Part shown: positions 7,601 through 13,664 of the stretch, one piece after another
How the letters are laid out: the number at the start of each line of letters is the position of its first letter
How positions within the stretch are numbered: the first letter of the stretch is position 1
Assembly (NCBI GenBank): GCA_009885595.1
Contig: VFKJ01000234.1
Coordinates: 1-13,664, forward strand
DNA length: 13,664 bases
Direction of reading: 5' to 3'
DNA from: Myxococcales bacterium
GTDB lineage: Bacteria > Myxococcota > Myxococcia > Myxococcales > Myxococcaceae
Translations under genes and position numbers: made by a program
Notes under the pieces: model-generated
Databases searched by the model: none
What the model was told of the DNA's origin: nothing
Seen by the model: only the letters and a program-made list of their open reading frames with translations

Positions 7601-7829
7601 GCGCGCGGGCAACGATCGCAAGAAGCTCCCCGACGGCGCGGTGACGCCGGCCTGCGCCCAGGCCTGCCCCACCCAGGCCATCACCTTCGGCAACATCAAC
7701 GACCTCGAGTCGAGGGTGGCGAAGCTGAAGGGCAGCGAGCGCAACTACGAGCTGCTGCAGGAACTCAACGTCCGCCCGCGCACCACCTACCTCGCGCGCG
7801 TTCGCAACGAGAACGAGGAGCTCGCCTGA
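4689..7829 (+). CDS. actB: ActB, fused molybdopterin-type and iron-sulfur subunit of Alternative Complex III
   Basis: A 1046-residue periplasmic subunit. The leader is of the extended Tat type: about 50 residues including EYWRSLEQ, then NRRDAMKLAGASIALGSLAGC with twin Arg52-Arg53 and a lipobox giving Cys71 as probable lipid anchor. Residues about 80-740 resemble the catalytic subunit of molybdopterin oxidoreductases; in known ACIII this domain carries no molybdenum cofactor. Residues about 780-1046 are a HybA/PsrB-like ferredoxin domain with four cluster motifs: C809/812/815/819, C864/867/872/876, C896/902/906 and C956/959/989/993. The third motif reads CIGTRYC, with Thr899 where a fourth Cys would be, consistent with the one [3Fe-4S] cluster known in ActB; the other three should bind [4Fe-4S]. 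The domain relays electrons from quinol at ActC to the haems of ActA. GAAGGAG lies 8 nt before the ATG. The stop is 1 nt before actC. It is of full length for the fused form. Confidence 0.95.
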   Translation: MKKDPYAPLGGQPTKTPEYWRSLEQRSNDESVTSQYEAEFANGITTPTGFNRRDAMKLAGASIALGSLAGCEKLRRDPEEILPFVRPPEKYVAGVKLMYATATQRSEGALGLLAEANEGRPTKLEGNPVHPSSLGATDSWAQAEILRLYDPQRAKSPLKAGAAAKWDEWDAFAKDHFGKLTAEQGKGLAFLVEEDMGPTFERLLGKLPAAKVVRFDPLAPDNAIQGAQLAFGPGARAHVDFGKAKVVFSLDSDFLQSGPDHLKLSRQFGVTRAVHQQIDAQKMIRLYVAEAAFSTTGTNADHRVRMSSGEGVNVLKALAGQLGLADLAAGGGPLSEVQTKFVTALAKDLTANKGTSVVMVGERQPPAVIALGHAIDAALGNLGATLTISYPETPAARVGMHEQLAGLVKAMTAGEVTTLVTFEGNPLYTAPGVLKFADALAKVTFVHTGVLPEESGLKATWHLPSAHFLEAWGDASGWDGTASLVQPIILPLHGARAGVSLLAQMVGEAETADRKLVEGTWLGKKVADVKAWRKALHDGVIAGTSRNAGTAELKTPDIVAALGTVKATTASKDSLEFIAVDGHLKDGRLSNVSWLMELPDSMSKLCWDNAALISPVLAKELGIKSGVFKNRYDASVVELSVDGRSIKAPTFVLPGLADYSIVMNRGYGRSFGYVATGVGVDAHPLLGANGSVVQGVKLSLTGDSQDLASTQDHFAVPGNPLKELTFAQMSAEAPGAAERSLGLGTRPLFRSATASNYAKNAQFAREGDMPENLVTLGTPKNRPSKPIQPHSEVVYEGQQWGMVIDLSSCTGCGVCTVACIAENNIPVVGREQVLLGREMHWIRIDRYYSGDVEQPRALHQPLTCMHCENAPCEPVCPVSATVHDEEGLNSMAYNRCIGTRYCANNCPYKVRRYNYLDFTHTGNYYVEPEWKARMNTLKLQRNPDVTVRYRGVMEKCTYCTQRIDEAKIAAKRAGNDRKKLPDGAVTPACAQACPTQAITFGNINDLESRVAKLKGSERNYELLQELNVRPRTTYLARVRNENEELA

Positions 7830-7830
7830 C

Positions 7831-9318
7831 ATGGCCACTTCAACGAACGCCATCACGCTGCCCGACGACATCCGCCTCCGCGGAGACGTCGTCCTCCCCG
7901 ACCCCGTCGTCGGCCGCGAGCTGCTGGTTCGCGGACCGCACGACTTCCACGCCGTCACCGAGCTGGTGTGCAAGGTCAACGAGGCGCCCCTCAAGGCGAC
8001 CCCCAAGCCCTTCCTCTTCGGCCTCGCGCTCGCCGCTTCCGGCCTGGCGATGTTCGGCGGCTACATCGGCTACCTGCTGTGGGAAGGCCCCGGCATCTGG
8101 GGCAACAACAACCCCGTCGGCTGGGCCTGGGACATCGTCAACTTCGTGTTCTGGGTCGGCATCGGCCACGCCGGCACGCTGATCAGCGCCATCCTCTATC
8201 TGTTCCGGCAGAAGTGGCGCACCTCGATCAACCGCTACGCCGAGGCGATGACCATCTTCGCCGTCATCGCGGCGAGCTCCTGCGTGGCGCTCCACACCGG
8301 CCGCGTGTGGATGGACTACTACCTCTTCCCCATTCCCAACCAGATGGGGCTGTGGCCGAACTTCCGCTCGCCGCTGGAGTGGGACGTGTTCGCCGTCAAC
8401 ACGTACTTCCTGGTGTCGCTGCTGTTCTGGTTCACCGGCCTCGTGCCCGACTTCGCCACCCTGCGGGACCGCGCCACCGTGCGCTGGCGCCAGGTGTTCT
8501 ACGGCGCGCTCTCGCTGGGCTGGCGCGGCTCGATGCGCCACTGGGTGACCTACGAGAAGGCGTACCAGATCCTCGCGGCCTTCTCGGCGCCGCTGGTGCT
8601 CTCGGTGCACACCATCGTCTCCTTCGACTTCGCCGTCTCTCAGCTGCCCGGCTGGCACACCACCATCTTCCCGCCGTACTTCGTGGCCGGCGCCGTGTTC
8701 AGTGGCTTCGCCATGGTGCAGACGCTGATGCTGCCGGCGCGGCACTGGCTGGGCCTCAAGGACCTGGTCACCGCCAAGCACATCGAGAACACCAACAAGA
8801 TCATTCTCGTGACGGGTTCGCTCGTCGGCTACGCGTACGCGATGGAGTTCTTCGTCGCGGCCTACTCGGGCAACGACTACGAGGGCTTCACGTTCCTGAA
8901 CCGCATGGGCGGCCCGTACTGGTGGGCCTACTGGATCATGGTCAGCTGCAACGTGATCACCCCGCAGCTCTTCTGGTTCCGCAAGGTGCGCACCTCGCCG
9001 ACCTGGAGCTTCATTCTGGCGTTCTTCGTGAACATCGGAATGTGGTTCGAGCGCTTCGTGATCACCGTGACCTCGCTGCACCGTGACGCGCTGGTCTCGA
9101 GCTGGGACTACTTCGTGCCGGTGACCGAGGTCTTCTACCTGGTCGGCACCTTCGGGCTCTTCTTCACCCTGTTCCTGCTCTTCATCCGCTTCTTCCCGGT
9201 CATCGCCATGGCCGAGGTGAAGATGGTGATGCCGCAGGCCAACCCGCACTGGGAAGGCTACGGCCACGCAGGGGAGCAGCACGCCCCCGCGGTCGCGGCT
9301 TCGGGAGGTCACTCATGA
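7831..9318 (+). CDS. actC: ActC, NrfD/PsrC-like integral membrane quinol-binding subunit of Alternative Complex III
   Basis: A 495-residue membrane protein with about ten hydrophobic helices, roughly at residues 60-84, 103-125, 139-157, 187-207, 246-268, 283-301, 325-345, 365-385, 393-412 and 431-456. It belongs to the NrfD/PsrC family. Characteristic stretches include FWVGIGHAGTLISAILYLFR (107-126), RYAEAMTIFAVIAA (135-148) and WHTTIFPPYFVAGAVFSGFA (275-294). In ACIII this subunit is the best-supported site of quinol oxidation next to the iron-sulfur domain of ActB, and it has been proposed to take part in proton movement. A roughly 55-residue soluble N-terminal region precedes helix 1. The ATG lies 1 nt after the actB stop, and its ribosome site GAGGAG is inside the actB coding end, so translation is coupled. 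The last 4 nt overlap actD. Confidence 0.95.
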   Translation: MATSTNAITLPDDIRLRGDVVLPDPVVGRELLVRGPHDFHAVTELVCKVNEAPLKATPKPFLFGLALAASGLAMFGGYIGYLLWEGPGIWGNNNPVGWAWDIVNFVFWVGIGHAGTLISAILYLFRQKWRTSINRYAEAMTIFAVIAASSCVALHTGRVWMDYYLFPIPNQMGLWPNFRSPLEWDVFAVNTYFLVSLLFWFTGLVPDFATLRDRATVRWRQVFYGALSLGWRGSMRHWVTYEKAYQILAAFSAPLVLSVHTIVSFDFAVSQLPGWHTTIFPPYFVAGAVFSGFAMVQTLMLPARHWLGLKDLVTAKHIENTNKIILVTGSLVGYAYAMEFFVAAYSGNDYEGFTFLNRMGGPYWWAYWIMVSCNVITPQLFWFRKVRTSPTWSFILAFFVNIGMWFERFVITVTSLHRDALVSSWDYFVPVTEVFYLVGTFGLFFTLFLLFIRFFPVIAMAEVKMVMPQANPHWEGYGHAGEQHAPAVAASGGHS

Positions 9319-9851
9319 GCGCGCCCAGGCTGTGGGGAGTGCTGGCGCAGTACGAGAACCCGTACACCATCACCCGGGCCTGCGAGCAGGTGCGTGACGC
9401 GGGCTACAGCGAGTGGGACGCCTGCGTTCCTTTTCCCGTGCACGGCCTCGACCGCGCCATGGGCCTCAAGCCCTCGAAGCTGCCGTGGATCGTGCTGGCC
9501 GTCGGCATCGCGGGCAGCAGCTTCGCCCTCTTCTTCGAGGCGTGGGCGATGGGCACGGCCTACCCGATGGTGGTCGGCGGCAAGCCGCTGTTCTCGCTGC
9601 CGGCCTTCGTGCCCGTCTGGTACGAGATGACCGTCCTCTCCAGCTGCGTGACGGCCTTCCTCGCGAACTGGATCCTGAACGGCCTCCCGCGCCCGCATCA
9701 CCCGGCCTTCGCCAGCAAGGCGTTCGAGCGCGTCACCGACGACAAGTTCTTCATCATGGTCGAGGCGAGCGACCCCAAGTTCGATCTGGAGAAGACCAAG
9801 GCGCTGCTCACCTTCGCCGGCGCCACCCTGGTCGAGGAGCTCGAGCCGTGA
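9315..9851 (+). CDS. actD: ActD, DUF3341 membrane subunit of Alternative Complex III
   Basis: A 178-residue protein of the usual size for DUF3341 (ActD). It has a soluble N-terminal domain (RLWGVLAQYENPYTITRACE, then GYSEWDACVPFPVHGLDRAMG, residues 5-50), two membrane helices (about 56-76 and 103-122) and a C-terminal soluble tail with FFIMVEASDPKFD (145-157). The 'ENP...A...VR..GY..WD..TPFPVHG.D.AMG' pattern is the family signature. ActD is a structural partner of the ActC/ActF membrane block and has no cofactor. The start ATG overlaps the actC stop (ATGA, 9315-9318), with GGGAGG at 9303-9308 inside actC. It also overlaps the next gene by GTGA. Confidence 0.95.
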   Translation: MSAPRLWGVLAQYENPYTITRACEQVRDAGYSEWDACVPFPVHGLDRAMGLKPSKLPWIVLAVGIAGSSFALFFEAWAMGTAYPMVVGGKPLFSLPAFVPVWYEMTVLSSCVTAFLANWILNGLPRPHHPAFASKAFERVTDDKFFIMVEASDPKFDLEKTKALLTFAGATLVEELEP

Positions 9852-10768
9852 AGAATTCACTTTTCGCCCTGGTGGTGCTGCTCGCCGGTTGCCGCGGTTG
9901 GGAAACCGAAGAGCGCCCCGTTCACCTCATCAAGAACATGGACGTGCAGGAGGCGGGCAGGGCCTACCGCAAGGACTCCACCGGCCTGTTCGCCGACGGG
10001 CGCACCTCGCGCCTGCCCATCGAAGGCACCGTGGCCCAGGGCCACCTCGACGAAGACTTCCTCTGGGAAGAGGGCGTCGACGAGAAGGCCGAGCCCAGCA
10101 AGGCGTTCCCGGCCAGCGTGAAGGAGTCGTGGGACCTGCAGGTCGCCCGCGGCCAGAACCGCGCGATGATCTACTGCTCGCCCTGCCACGGCAGCGCCCT
10201 GGACGGGAAAGGCACCCTCGCCGCGCTCGCCCTCGACGGCGGGCCGCGCCTCACCGTGCCCCCGCCGGACCTGCACCTCGAGCGCATCGCCAAGGACATG
10301 ACCGTCGGGAAGATCTACTCGGCCATTCGCAACGGGGTGAACGCGGGCAACATGCCCAGCTACGCCGCGCAGCTGCCCGTGGCCGATCGCTGGGCCGTCG
10401 TCGCCTACGTGAAGGCCGAGCAGATGAAGAAGGACCCCTCGGTGCAGCAGGAGCCGGGCGGGGTGGTGGTGGCCGAGGTGAAGGTCGCATCGGTGGAAGC
10501 GGGCGCGGCGCTCTACAAGGCGCGCGCGTGCAACGCCTGCCACTCCATCGACGGCAGCAAGCTGGTGGGGCCCAGCTTCAAGGGCCTGTGGGGCCGCACC
10601 GAGAAGACCAGCGGCGGGGACGTCACCGTCGACCTGGCGTACCTGAAGGAATCGCTGGTCAACCCGATGGCGAAGATCGTCGAAGGCTACCCGCCGGCGA
10701 TGCCCCCGCAGGTGCTCACCGATCTCGAGGTCGAGAGCATCGCGCTGTACCTCCAGACGCTGAAGTGA
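9848..10768 (+). CDS. actE: ActE, dihaem variant: ActE cytochrome domain fused to a caa3-type subunit II-like cytochrome c domain
   Basis: A 306-residue lipoprotein starting with GTG at 9848, overlapping the actD stop by 4 nt. The signal VKNSLFALVVLLAGC has lipobox LAGC and lipidated Cys15. Residues about 16-205 are a normal ActE: TGLFADGRTSRLPIEGTVAQ (50-69) is a family hallmark, followed by haem motif CSPCH (110-114) and a likely distal Met169 (GNMPSY). After a linker (QQEPGGVVVAEVK), residues about 215-306 form a second class-I cytochrome c: CNACH at 228-232, a GPSFKGLWGR stretch and a likely distal Met285 in YPPAMPP. This second domain reads like the C-terminal cytochrome domain of caa3-type oxidase subunit II. 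Ordinary ActE has one haem. The extra domain probably extends the electron path to an oxidase or soluble cytochrome. The fusion is read directly from an uninterrupted frame. The role of the second domain is inferred. Confidence 0.92.
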   Translation: MKNSLFALVVLLAGCRGWETEERPVHLIKNMDVQEAGRAYRKDSTGLFADGRTSRLPIEGTVAQGHLDEDFLWEEGVDEKAEPSKAFPASVKESWDLQVARGQNRAMIYCSPCHGSALDGKGTLAALALDGGPRLTVPPPDLHLERIAKDMTVGKIYSAIRNGVNAGNMPSYAAQLPVADRWAVVAYVKAEQMKKDPSVQQEPGGVVVAEVKVASVEAGAALYKARACNACHSIDGSKLVGPSFKGLWGRTEKTSGGDVTVDLAYLKESLVNPMAKIVEGYPPAMPPQVLTDLEVESIALYLQTLK

Positions 10769-10778
10769 GAGGCCGACC

Positions 10779-12011
10779 GTGAGCCACAGCGAAATCAAGA
10801 AGCCGGAAGACATTCAGATTCCCCCCTCGAGCTTCCTCGCGAAGCTGCCCATGCTCGGCGGCATTCTCGCGGTGGCGGGCCTGGGCGCGACGCTCGCCGC
10901 GGCCTTCGGCGCGCACAAGGCCCGGGCGATGTTCAGCTACCTCTGGGCGTTCGAGACGGTGCTGGCGATCGCGCTGGGCGGCCTGGGCTGGCTGTTGATC
11001 GATCACACCGTGCGCGCCGGCTGGGGCGTGGTGGTGCGCCGCTTCGTGGAGACCACCGCGGCGACCCTGCCGGTGTTCGCGTTGCTGTGGCTGCCCATCG
11101 GCTTCCTCGGCTTCCACGAGCTGTACCCCTGGAGCCACGAGACCGACCCCATTCTGCTGAAGAAGACGTGGTTCCTTTCGCCGGGCTTCTGGTACGCGCG
11201 CTCGTTCCTCTACCTGGCGGTGTGGGGGGCCTTAGGCTGGTTCCTCTACAGCACCTCGGTGAAGGGCGACACGCTCACCGACGAGGCCGCGCGCGAGCGC
11301 ACGGTGCACCTCGTTCGCAAGGTGTGCGCGGCCGGCATCTTCCTCTACGGGGTGACGCTGTCGTTCGGCGCCATCGACTGGCTGATGTCGCTGCAGCCGC
11401 ACTGGTACTCGACCATCTTCGGCGTCTACTACTTCACCGCCGGCATCCTGGCGTTCTTCGCCTTCGTCACCCTGATGTCGATGGCGGCGCAGGCGTCGGG
11501 CGTGCTCAAGACGGCGATCACCACCGAGCACTTCCACGACCTGGGCAAGTTCATGTTCGGCTACACGATCTTCTGGGCGTACATCGCGTTCAGCCAGTTC
11601 GTGCTCATCTGGTACGCGAACATTCCGGAAGAGACCGAGTTCTTCATGGTCCGCATGGAAGGCGGGTGGCAGTACATCTCGCTGGGCCTGCCCATCGCTC
11701 ACTTCTTCGTGCCGTTCCTCTTCATGCTCTCGCGGCAGATCAAGCGGAACAACTCGCTGCTCGCGGCCGCCGCGGTGTGGACGCTGGTGATGCACTGCGT
11801 GGACATCTACTGGCTGGTGATGCCGAACTACGGCGCGCACGGCGGTGGCGAGCACGCGCCGCACCTGGCGCCCAGCTACCTCGACTTCACCGCGCTGCTG
11901 GGCATGTTCGGGGTGTTCCTCGCGGTGTACGGCGTGCTGCTCAACCGCAACAAGGTCGTGCCCATCAACGATCCCCGGTTGGCCGAGTCGCTCGCGCACG
12001 AGAACTACTGA
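10779..12011 (+). CDS. actF: ActF, second NrfD-like integral membrane subunit of Alternative Complex III
   Basis: A 410-residue polytopic protein with about ten hydrophobic helices, roughly at residues 25-43, 52-74, 94-112, 137-158, 181-199, 210-236, 258-280, 300-318, 328-347 and 368-388. Family-typical stretches are FGAIDWLMSLQPHWYSTIFG (196-215), FHDLGKFMFGYTIFWAYIAF (252-271) and FSQFVLIWYANIPEET (271-286). ActF is a distant relative of ActC and packs beside it. A quinol site is not established for it, and it has been discussed as a possible proton path. The GTG at 10779 is used because AGAGG (10768-10772) lies 6 nt upstream and conserved-looking sequence follows at once; the gene begins 10 nt after the actE stop. 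It closes the act operon. No cytochrome oxidase genes follow it. Confidence 0.94.
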   Translation: MSHSEIKKPEDIQIPPSSFLAKLPMLGGILAVAGLGATLAAAFGAHKARAMFSYLWAFETVLAIALGGLGWLLIDHTVRAGWGVVVRRFVETTAATLPVFALLWLPIGFLGFHELYPWSHETDPILLKKTWFLSPGFWYARSFLYLAVWGALGWFLYSTSVKGDTLTDEAARERTVHLVRKVCAAGIFLYGVTLSFGAIDWLMSLQPHWYSTIFGVYYFTAGILAFFAFVTLMSMAAQASGVLKTAITTEHFHDLGKFMFGYTIFWAYIAFSQFVLIWYANIPEETEFFMVRMEGGWQYISLGLPIAHFFVPFLFMLSRQIKRNNSLLAAAAVWTLVMHCVDIYWLVMPNYGAHGGGEHAPHLAPSYLDFTALLGMFGVFLAVYGVLLNRNKVVPINDPRLAESLAHENY

Positions 12012-12025
12012 CTGTTCGCAGCGCG

Positions 12026-12064
12026 GGAGTTACGAAGCCCTCCGGTTGGCCCCTTGCCCCGGAG
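12026..12064 (+). promoter_or_regulatory. Possible switching stem-loops covering a ribosome site
   Basis: CTCCGG (12040-12045) can pair with CCGGAG (12059-12064), a 6-bp stem with a 13-nt loop. This stem includes GGAG (12061-12064), the ribosome site of the gene starting at 12070. The same CTCC (12040-12043) can instead pair with an upstream GGAG (12026-12029). The two pairings exclude each other. No run of T follows, so this is not a normal intrinsic terminator. It may tune translation of the downstream pair relative to actF, but the stems are short and GC-rich DNA makes chance pairing likely. Confidence 0.25.
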
Positions 12065-12069
12065 TTCGC

Positions 12070-12717
12070 ATGAAGAAGCTGTCTGTCGTACCGCTGGTGC
12101 TCGCCCTGGTCGCGGCGAGCGCCCAGGCGGAGAACCGCTCGGCGACGCTGCTCGGTGACGCCCCCAGGCTGGTGCTGGGCGCCACGCCTCGACTGCTCGA
12201 CGCGGTGCTCGGCGCGGAGGAAGTGAAGAGCACTCCCGCGGCCGTCGCCGGCATCGGGTTCGGCGAACACTTCGGCAAGACCGCCGCCATCGGCATGGCG
12301 TCGTCGGTCACCGGCGTGCTGATCGGCGCGGGGCTGGGCACGTTGTCCAACAACCTCATCGGCGCCGCGGTGCCGGTGTTGCTGGCGAACCTCTTCCTTC
12401 CGCCCGTGGTCACGGTGTTGATGGCGATGCTGATCGGCAACTGGGACTCGCCCGGGCGCTTCCGCTTCTGGGGACCCGTTCTGGGCGCCTTCGCAGTGAA
12501 CGCGGCGGCGTACGCCATCGCGAGCCTGCTCCTGGTGGTGCCGTGGACCAACCCGATGGCGCTGTTGCTGTACTCGCTCGTCGACGGCCTGCTGATGAGC
12601 GGCGCCACGGTGGGCATCATGCACCTCACCGAGAAGAAGGCGCCGGCCACCATCACCTCGTTCGTGCCGGGCGTTTCCGACACCACCTTCATTTCGCTGA
12701 GCCGGGTGAACCTGTGA
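12070..12717 (+). CDS. Exported multi-span membrane protein of unknown function
   Basis: A 215-residue protein that I do not recognise. Residues 1-20 look like a cleavable signal peptide (MKKLSVVPLVLALVAASAQA, cleavage before ENRS). Residues 25-60 are soluble (LLGDAPRLVLGATPRLLDAV and similar). Four hydrophobic segments follow, at about 72-95 (Gly-rich), 97-122, 133-157 and 162-184, and then a polar tail (HLTEKKAPATITSFVPGVSD). A signal peptide followed by hydrophobic, Gly/Ala-rich segments could mean an inner-membrane protein with a periplasmic N-terminus. The final stretch DTTFISLSRVNL looks strand-like. The ATG at 12070 has GGAG 5 nt upstream. The gene lies 58 bp after actF with no clear terminator between, so read-through from the act operon is possible. 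Its stop overlaps the next start (GTGA), so it is translationally coupled to the serine hydrolase. Confidence 0.75.
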   Translation: MKKLSVVPLVLALVAASAQAENRSATLLGDAPRLVLGATPRLLDAVLGAEEVKSTPAAVAGIGFGEHFGKTAAIGMASSVTGVLIGAGLGTLSNNLIGAAVPVLLANLFLPPVVTVLMAMLIGNWDSPGRFRFWGPVLGAFAVNAAAYAIASLLLVVPWTNPMALLLYSLVDGLLMSGATVGIMHLTEKKAPATITSFVPGVSDTTFISLSRVNL

Positions 12718-13664
12718 GAGCGCTCGTCTCGATGGTGATGCTGCTGCCCGCGCTGGCGTTGGCGCAGAACTGCCCCACGCGCGATTCGTGGCCCACGGCC
12801 GGTTGGCCTTTGAACCCCGTCGACGCCACTGCGAAGGCGGCGGAGATCAAGGCGCTCGAGGACTACGCCTTCACGCTCATCGGCAAGGATTCAGAGCGAA
12901 AGGGCTACCGCACCGACGGACTGGTGATCATCAAGCACGGCGCGATCATCTACGAGCGCTACGCCCGCGGCTTCGACGAGACGAAGCGCCACGTGTCGTG
13001 GAGCGTGGCCAAGAGCATCAGCAGCGCCCTGGTGGGCATCGCGGTGGGGCAGGGGGCGCTCAAGCTGGAAGACTCGGTGTGCACCACCGTGCCGGAGTGG
13101 GACGGCAGCCCGCACTGCGCGATCACCGTGAAGGACGCGATCACCTTCGGCACCGCGCTGGCGTGGCAGGAGGGCTACGAGAACTCGCCCTACCAGACGA
13201 GCTCCATCATCGGGATGCTGTTCGGCGTCGGGCGCAGGGACGAGCTCGCCCACATTCGCAGCCACAAGCTGGTGGGTGAGCCCGGCAAGGCCTGGCTCTA
13301 CTCGAGCGGTGACTCGACGCTGGCCTCCGTCATCGCCAAGCGCGCGCTCGGCAAGCGGCACGGGAAGGACGCGTTCTGGACCGAGCTGTTCGATCGCATC
13401 GGCATGGAGCACGCGGTGTTCGAAGAGGACCTGAAGGGCACGCCCCAGGGCGGCATGCTGGTGTTCGCCACCCCGCGCGACTTCGCGAAGTTCGGCTACC
13501 TGTACCTGAACGATGGCTGCTGGAAGGGCGAGCGGATCCTTCCCCAGGGCTGGGTGGCCGCCAGCACCACGCCCTCCGCGGTGTTCGTCGCCGCGGCCCC
13601 GGCCTCGGAGGAGGTGCCCTCGGGTTATTCGTGGTGGCTCAACCGCGCCGTGCCCGAGCAGAAC
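12714..13664 (+). CDS. Secreted serine hydrolase, beta-lactamase/penicillin-binding-protein (NylB-like) family, C-terminus cut off
   Basis: 317 codons are open to the window edge. The GTG at 12714 overlaps the previous stop by 4 nt and gives a good signal peptide (VRALVSMVMLLPALALAQ, cleavage after ALA). Ser97-Val-Ala-Lys100 (SWSVAKSISSALVGIA) is the SxxK nucleophile/base motif of the class C beta-lactamase-like (PF00144) fold, and Tyr196-Ser-Ser (WLYSSGDS) is the second YxN-type motif. The wording is closest to the 6-aminohexanoate-dimer hydrolase (NylB) and esterase branch. The third motif (HxG/KTG-like) should lie beyond the window, after SGYSWWLN. Cys123 and Cys135 may form a disulfide. 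The segment that normally reads 'MSSGL' is ITFGTALAW here. It likely hydrolyses an ester or amide in the periplasm; the substrate is unknown, and calling it an antibiotic-resistance lactamase is not justified. No strong ribosome site precedes the GTG, which fits coupling to the upstream gene. An in-frame ATG at 12732 is the alternative start. Confidence 0.88.
   Translation, partial: MRALVSMVMLLPALALAQNCPTRDSWPTAGWPLNPVDATAKAAEIKALEDYAFTLIGKDSERKGYRTDGLVIIKHGAIIYERYARGFDETKRHVSWSVAKSISSALVGIAVGQGALKLEDSVCTTVPEWDGSPHCAITVKDAITFGTALAWQEGYENSPYQTSSIIGMLFGVGRRDELAHIRSHKLVGEPGKAWLYSSGDSTLASVIAKRALGKRHGKDAFWTELFDRIGMEHAVFEEDLKGTPQGGMLVFATPRDFAKFGYLYLNDGCWKGERILPQGWVAASTTPSAVFVAAAPASEEVPSGYSWWLNRAVPEQN

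Noticed and set aside
4689..7829. ActB as an active molybdenum oxidoreductase such as formate dehydrogenase or polysulfide reductase
   Set aside because: The fused iron-sulfur domain, extended Tat leader and neighbours actA, actC, actD, actE and actF identify it as the ACIII subunit, whose molybdopterin-type domain is known to lack the cofactor.
3723..8006. A 1427-codon open frame on the minus strand opposite actA, actB and the start of actC
   Set aside because: It is a mirror of strongly GC-biased codons on the plus strand. Its translation is a repetitive Arg/Gly/Val/His/Ala-rich chain without recognisable domains, while the plus strand encodes clear respiratory subunits.
7840..9312. 490-codon minus-strand frame opposite actC
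   Set aside because: It is a His/Arg/Glu/Val-rich shadow of a clear NrfD-like membrane protein gene.
12714..13664. Antibiotic-resistance beta-lactamase
   Set aside because: SxxK and YxS motifs are shared by esterases, peptidases and NylB-like hydrolases. The wording is closer to the NylB-like branch and the third motif is outside the window.

Overview
The window looks like chromosomal DNA from a myxobacterium or a close relative (Myxococcota). The base composition is very GC-rich with strong G/C at third codon positions. The centre is a complete Alternative Complex III (ACIII) operon of the type common in that phylum, flanked by lipoprotein, outer-membrane and secreted-protein genes in the same codon style. 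The phylum is inferred from these traits. I cannot name a species.

Layout. At the left edge a truncated minus-strand gene (1-437) encodes an exported protein with a Pro/Ala-rich linker and what looks like the start of an outer-membrane beta-barrel. It is divergent from a large lipoprotein gene (547-3405) with tandem bacterial Ig-like domains and a C-terminal NHL-type beta-propeller. Next is a small Phd/YefM antitoxin gene (3449-3721) with no recognisable toxin gene after it, then a 217-bp regulatory gap containing an FNR/CRP-like palindrome. The six act genes follow on the plus strand (3939-12011): actA (pentahaem cytochrome), actB (fused molybdopterin-type and iron-sulfur subunit), actC (NrfD-like membrane subunit), actD (DUF3341), actE (here with two haems) and actF (second NrfD-like membrane subunit). 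Start-stop junctions are mostly 1 nt apart, 4-nt overlapping or about 10-20 nt apart, so this is one tightly coupled transcription unit. A 58-bp gap then leads to a 215-residue exported multi-span membrane protein of unknown function (12070-12717), which overlaps by 4 nt a secreted serine hydrolase of the beta-lactamase/NylB-like family that runs off the right edge (12714-13664).

How the genes work together. ACIII is a quinol:electron-acceptor oxidoreductase that replaces the cytochrome bc1 complex. ActC and ActF sit in the membrane and handle quinol. ActB carries the iron-sulfur wire, and ActA and ActE carry c-haems that pass electrons to a terminal oxidase. The main departure from the usual picture is ActE. 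Besides the normal mono-haem ActE domain it carries a second class-I cytochrome c domain that reads like the C-terminal cytochrome domain of a caa3-oxidase subunit II. No oxidase genes follow actF within the window. The fused domain may therefore be the built-in exit path to an oxidase encoded elsewhere.

No rRNA, tRNA, CRISPR array, insertion sequence or prophage feature was seen. No gene-free stretch exceeds about 220 bp.
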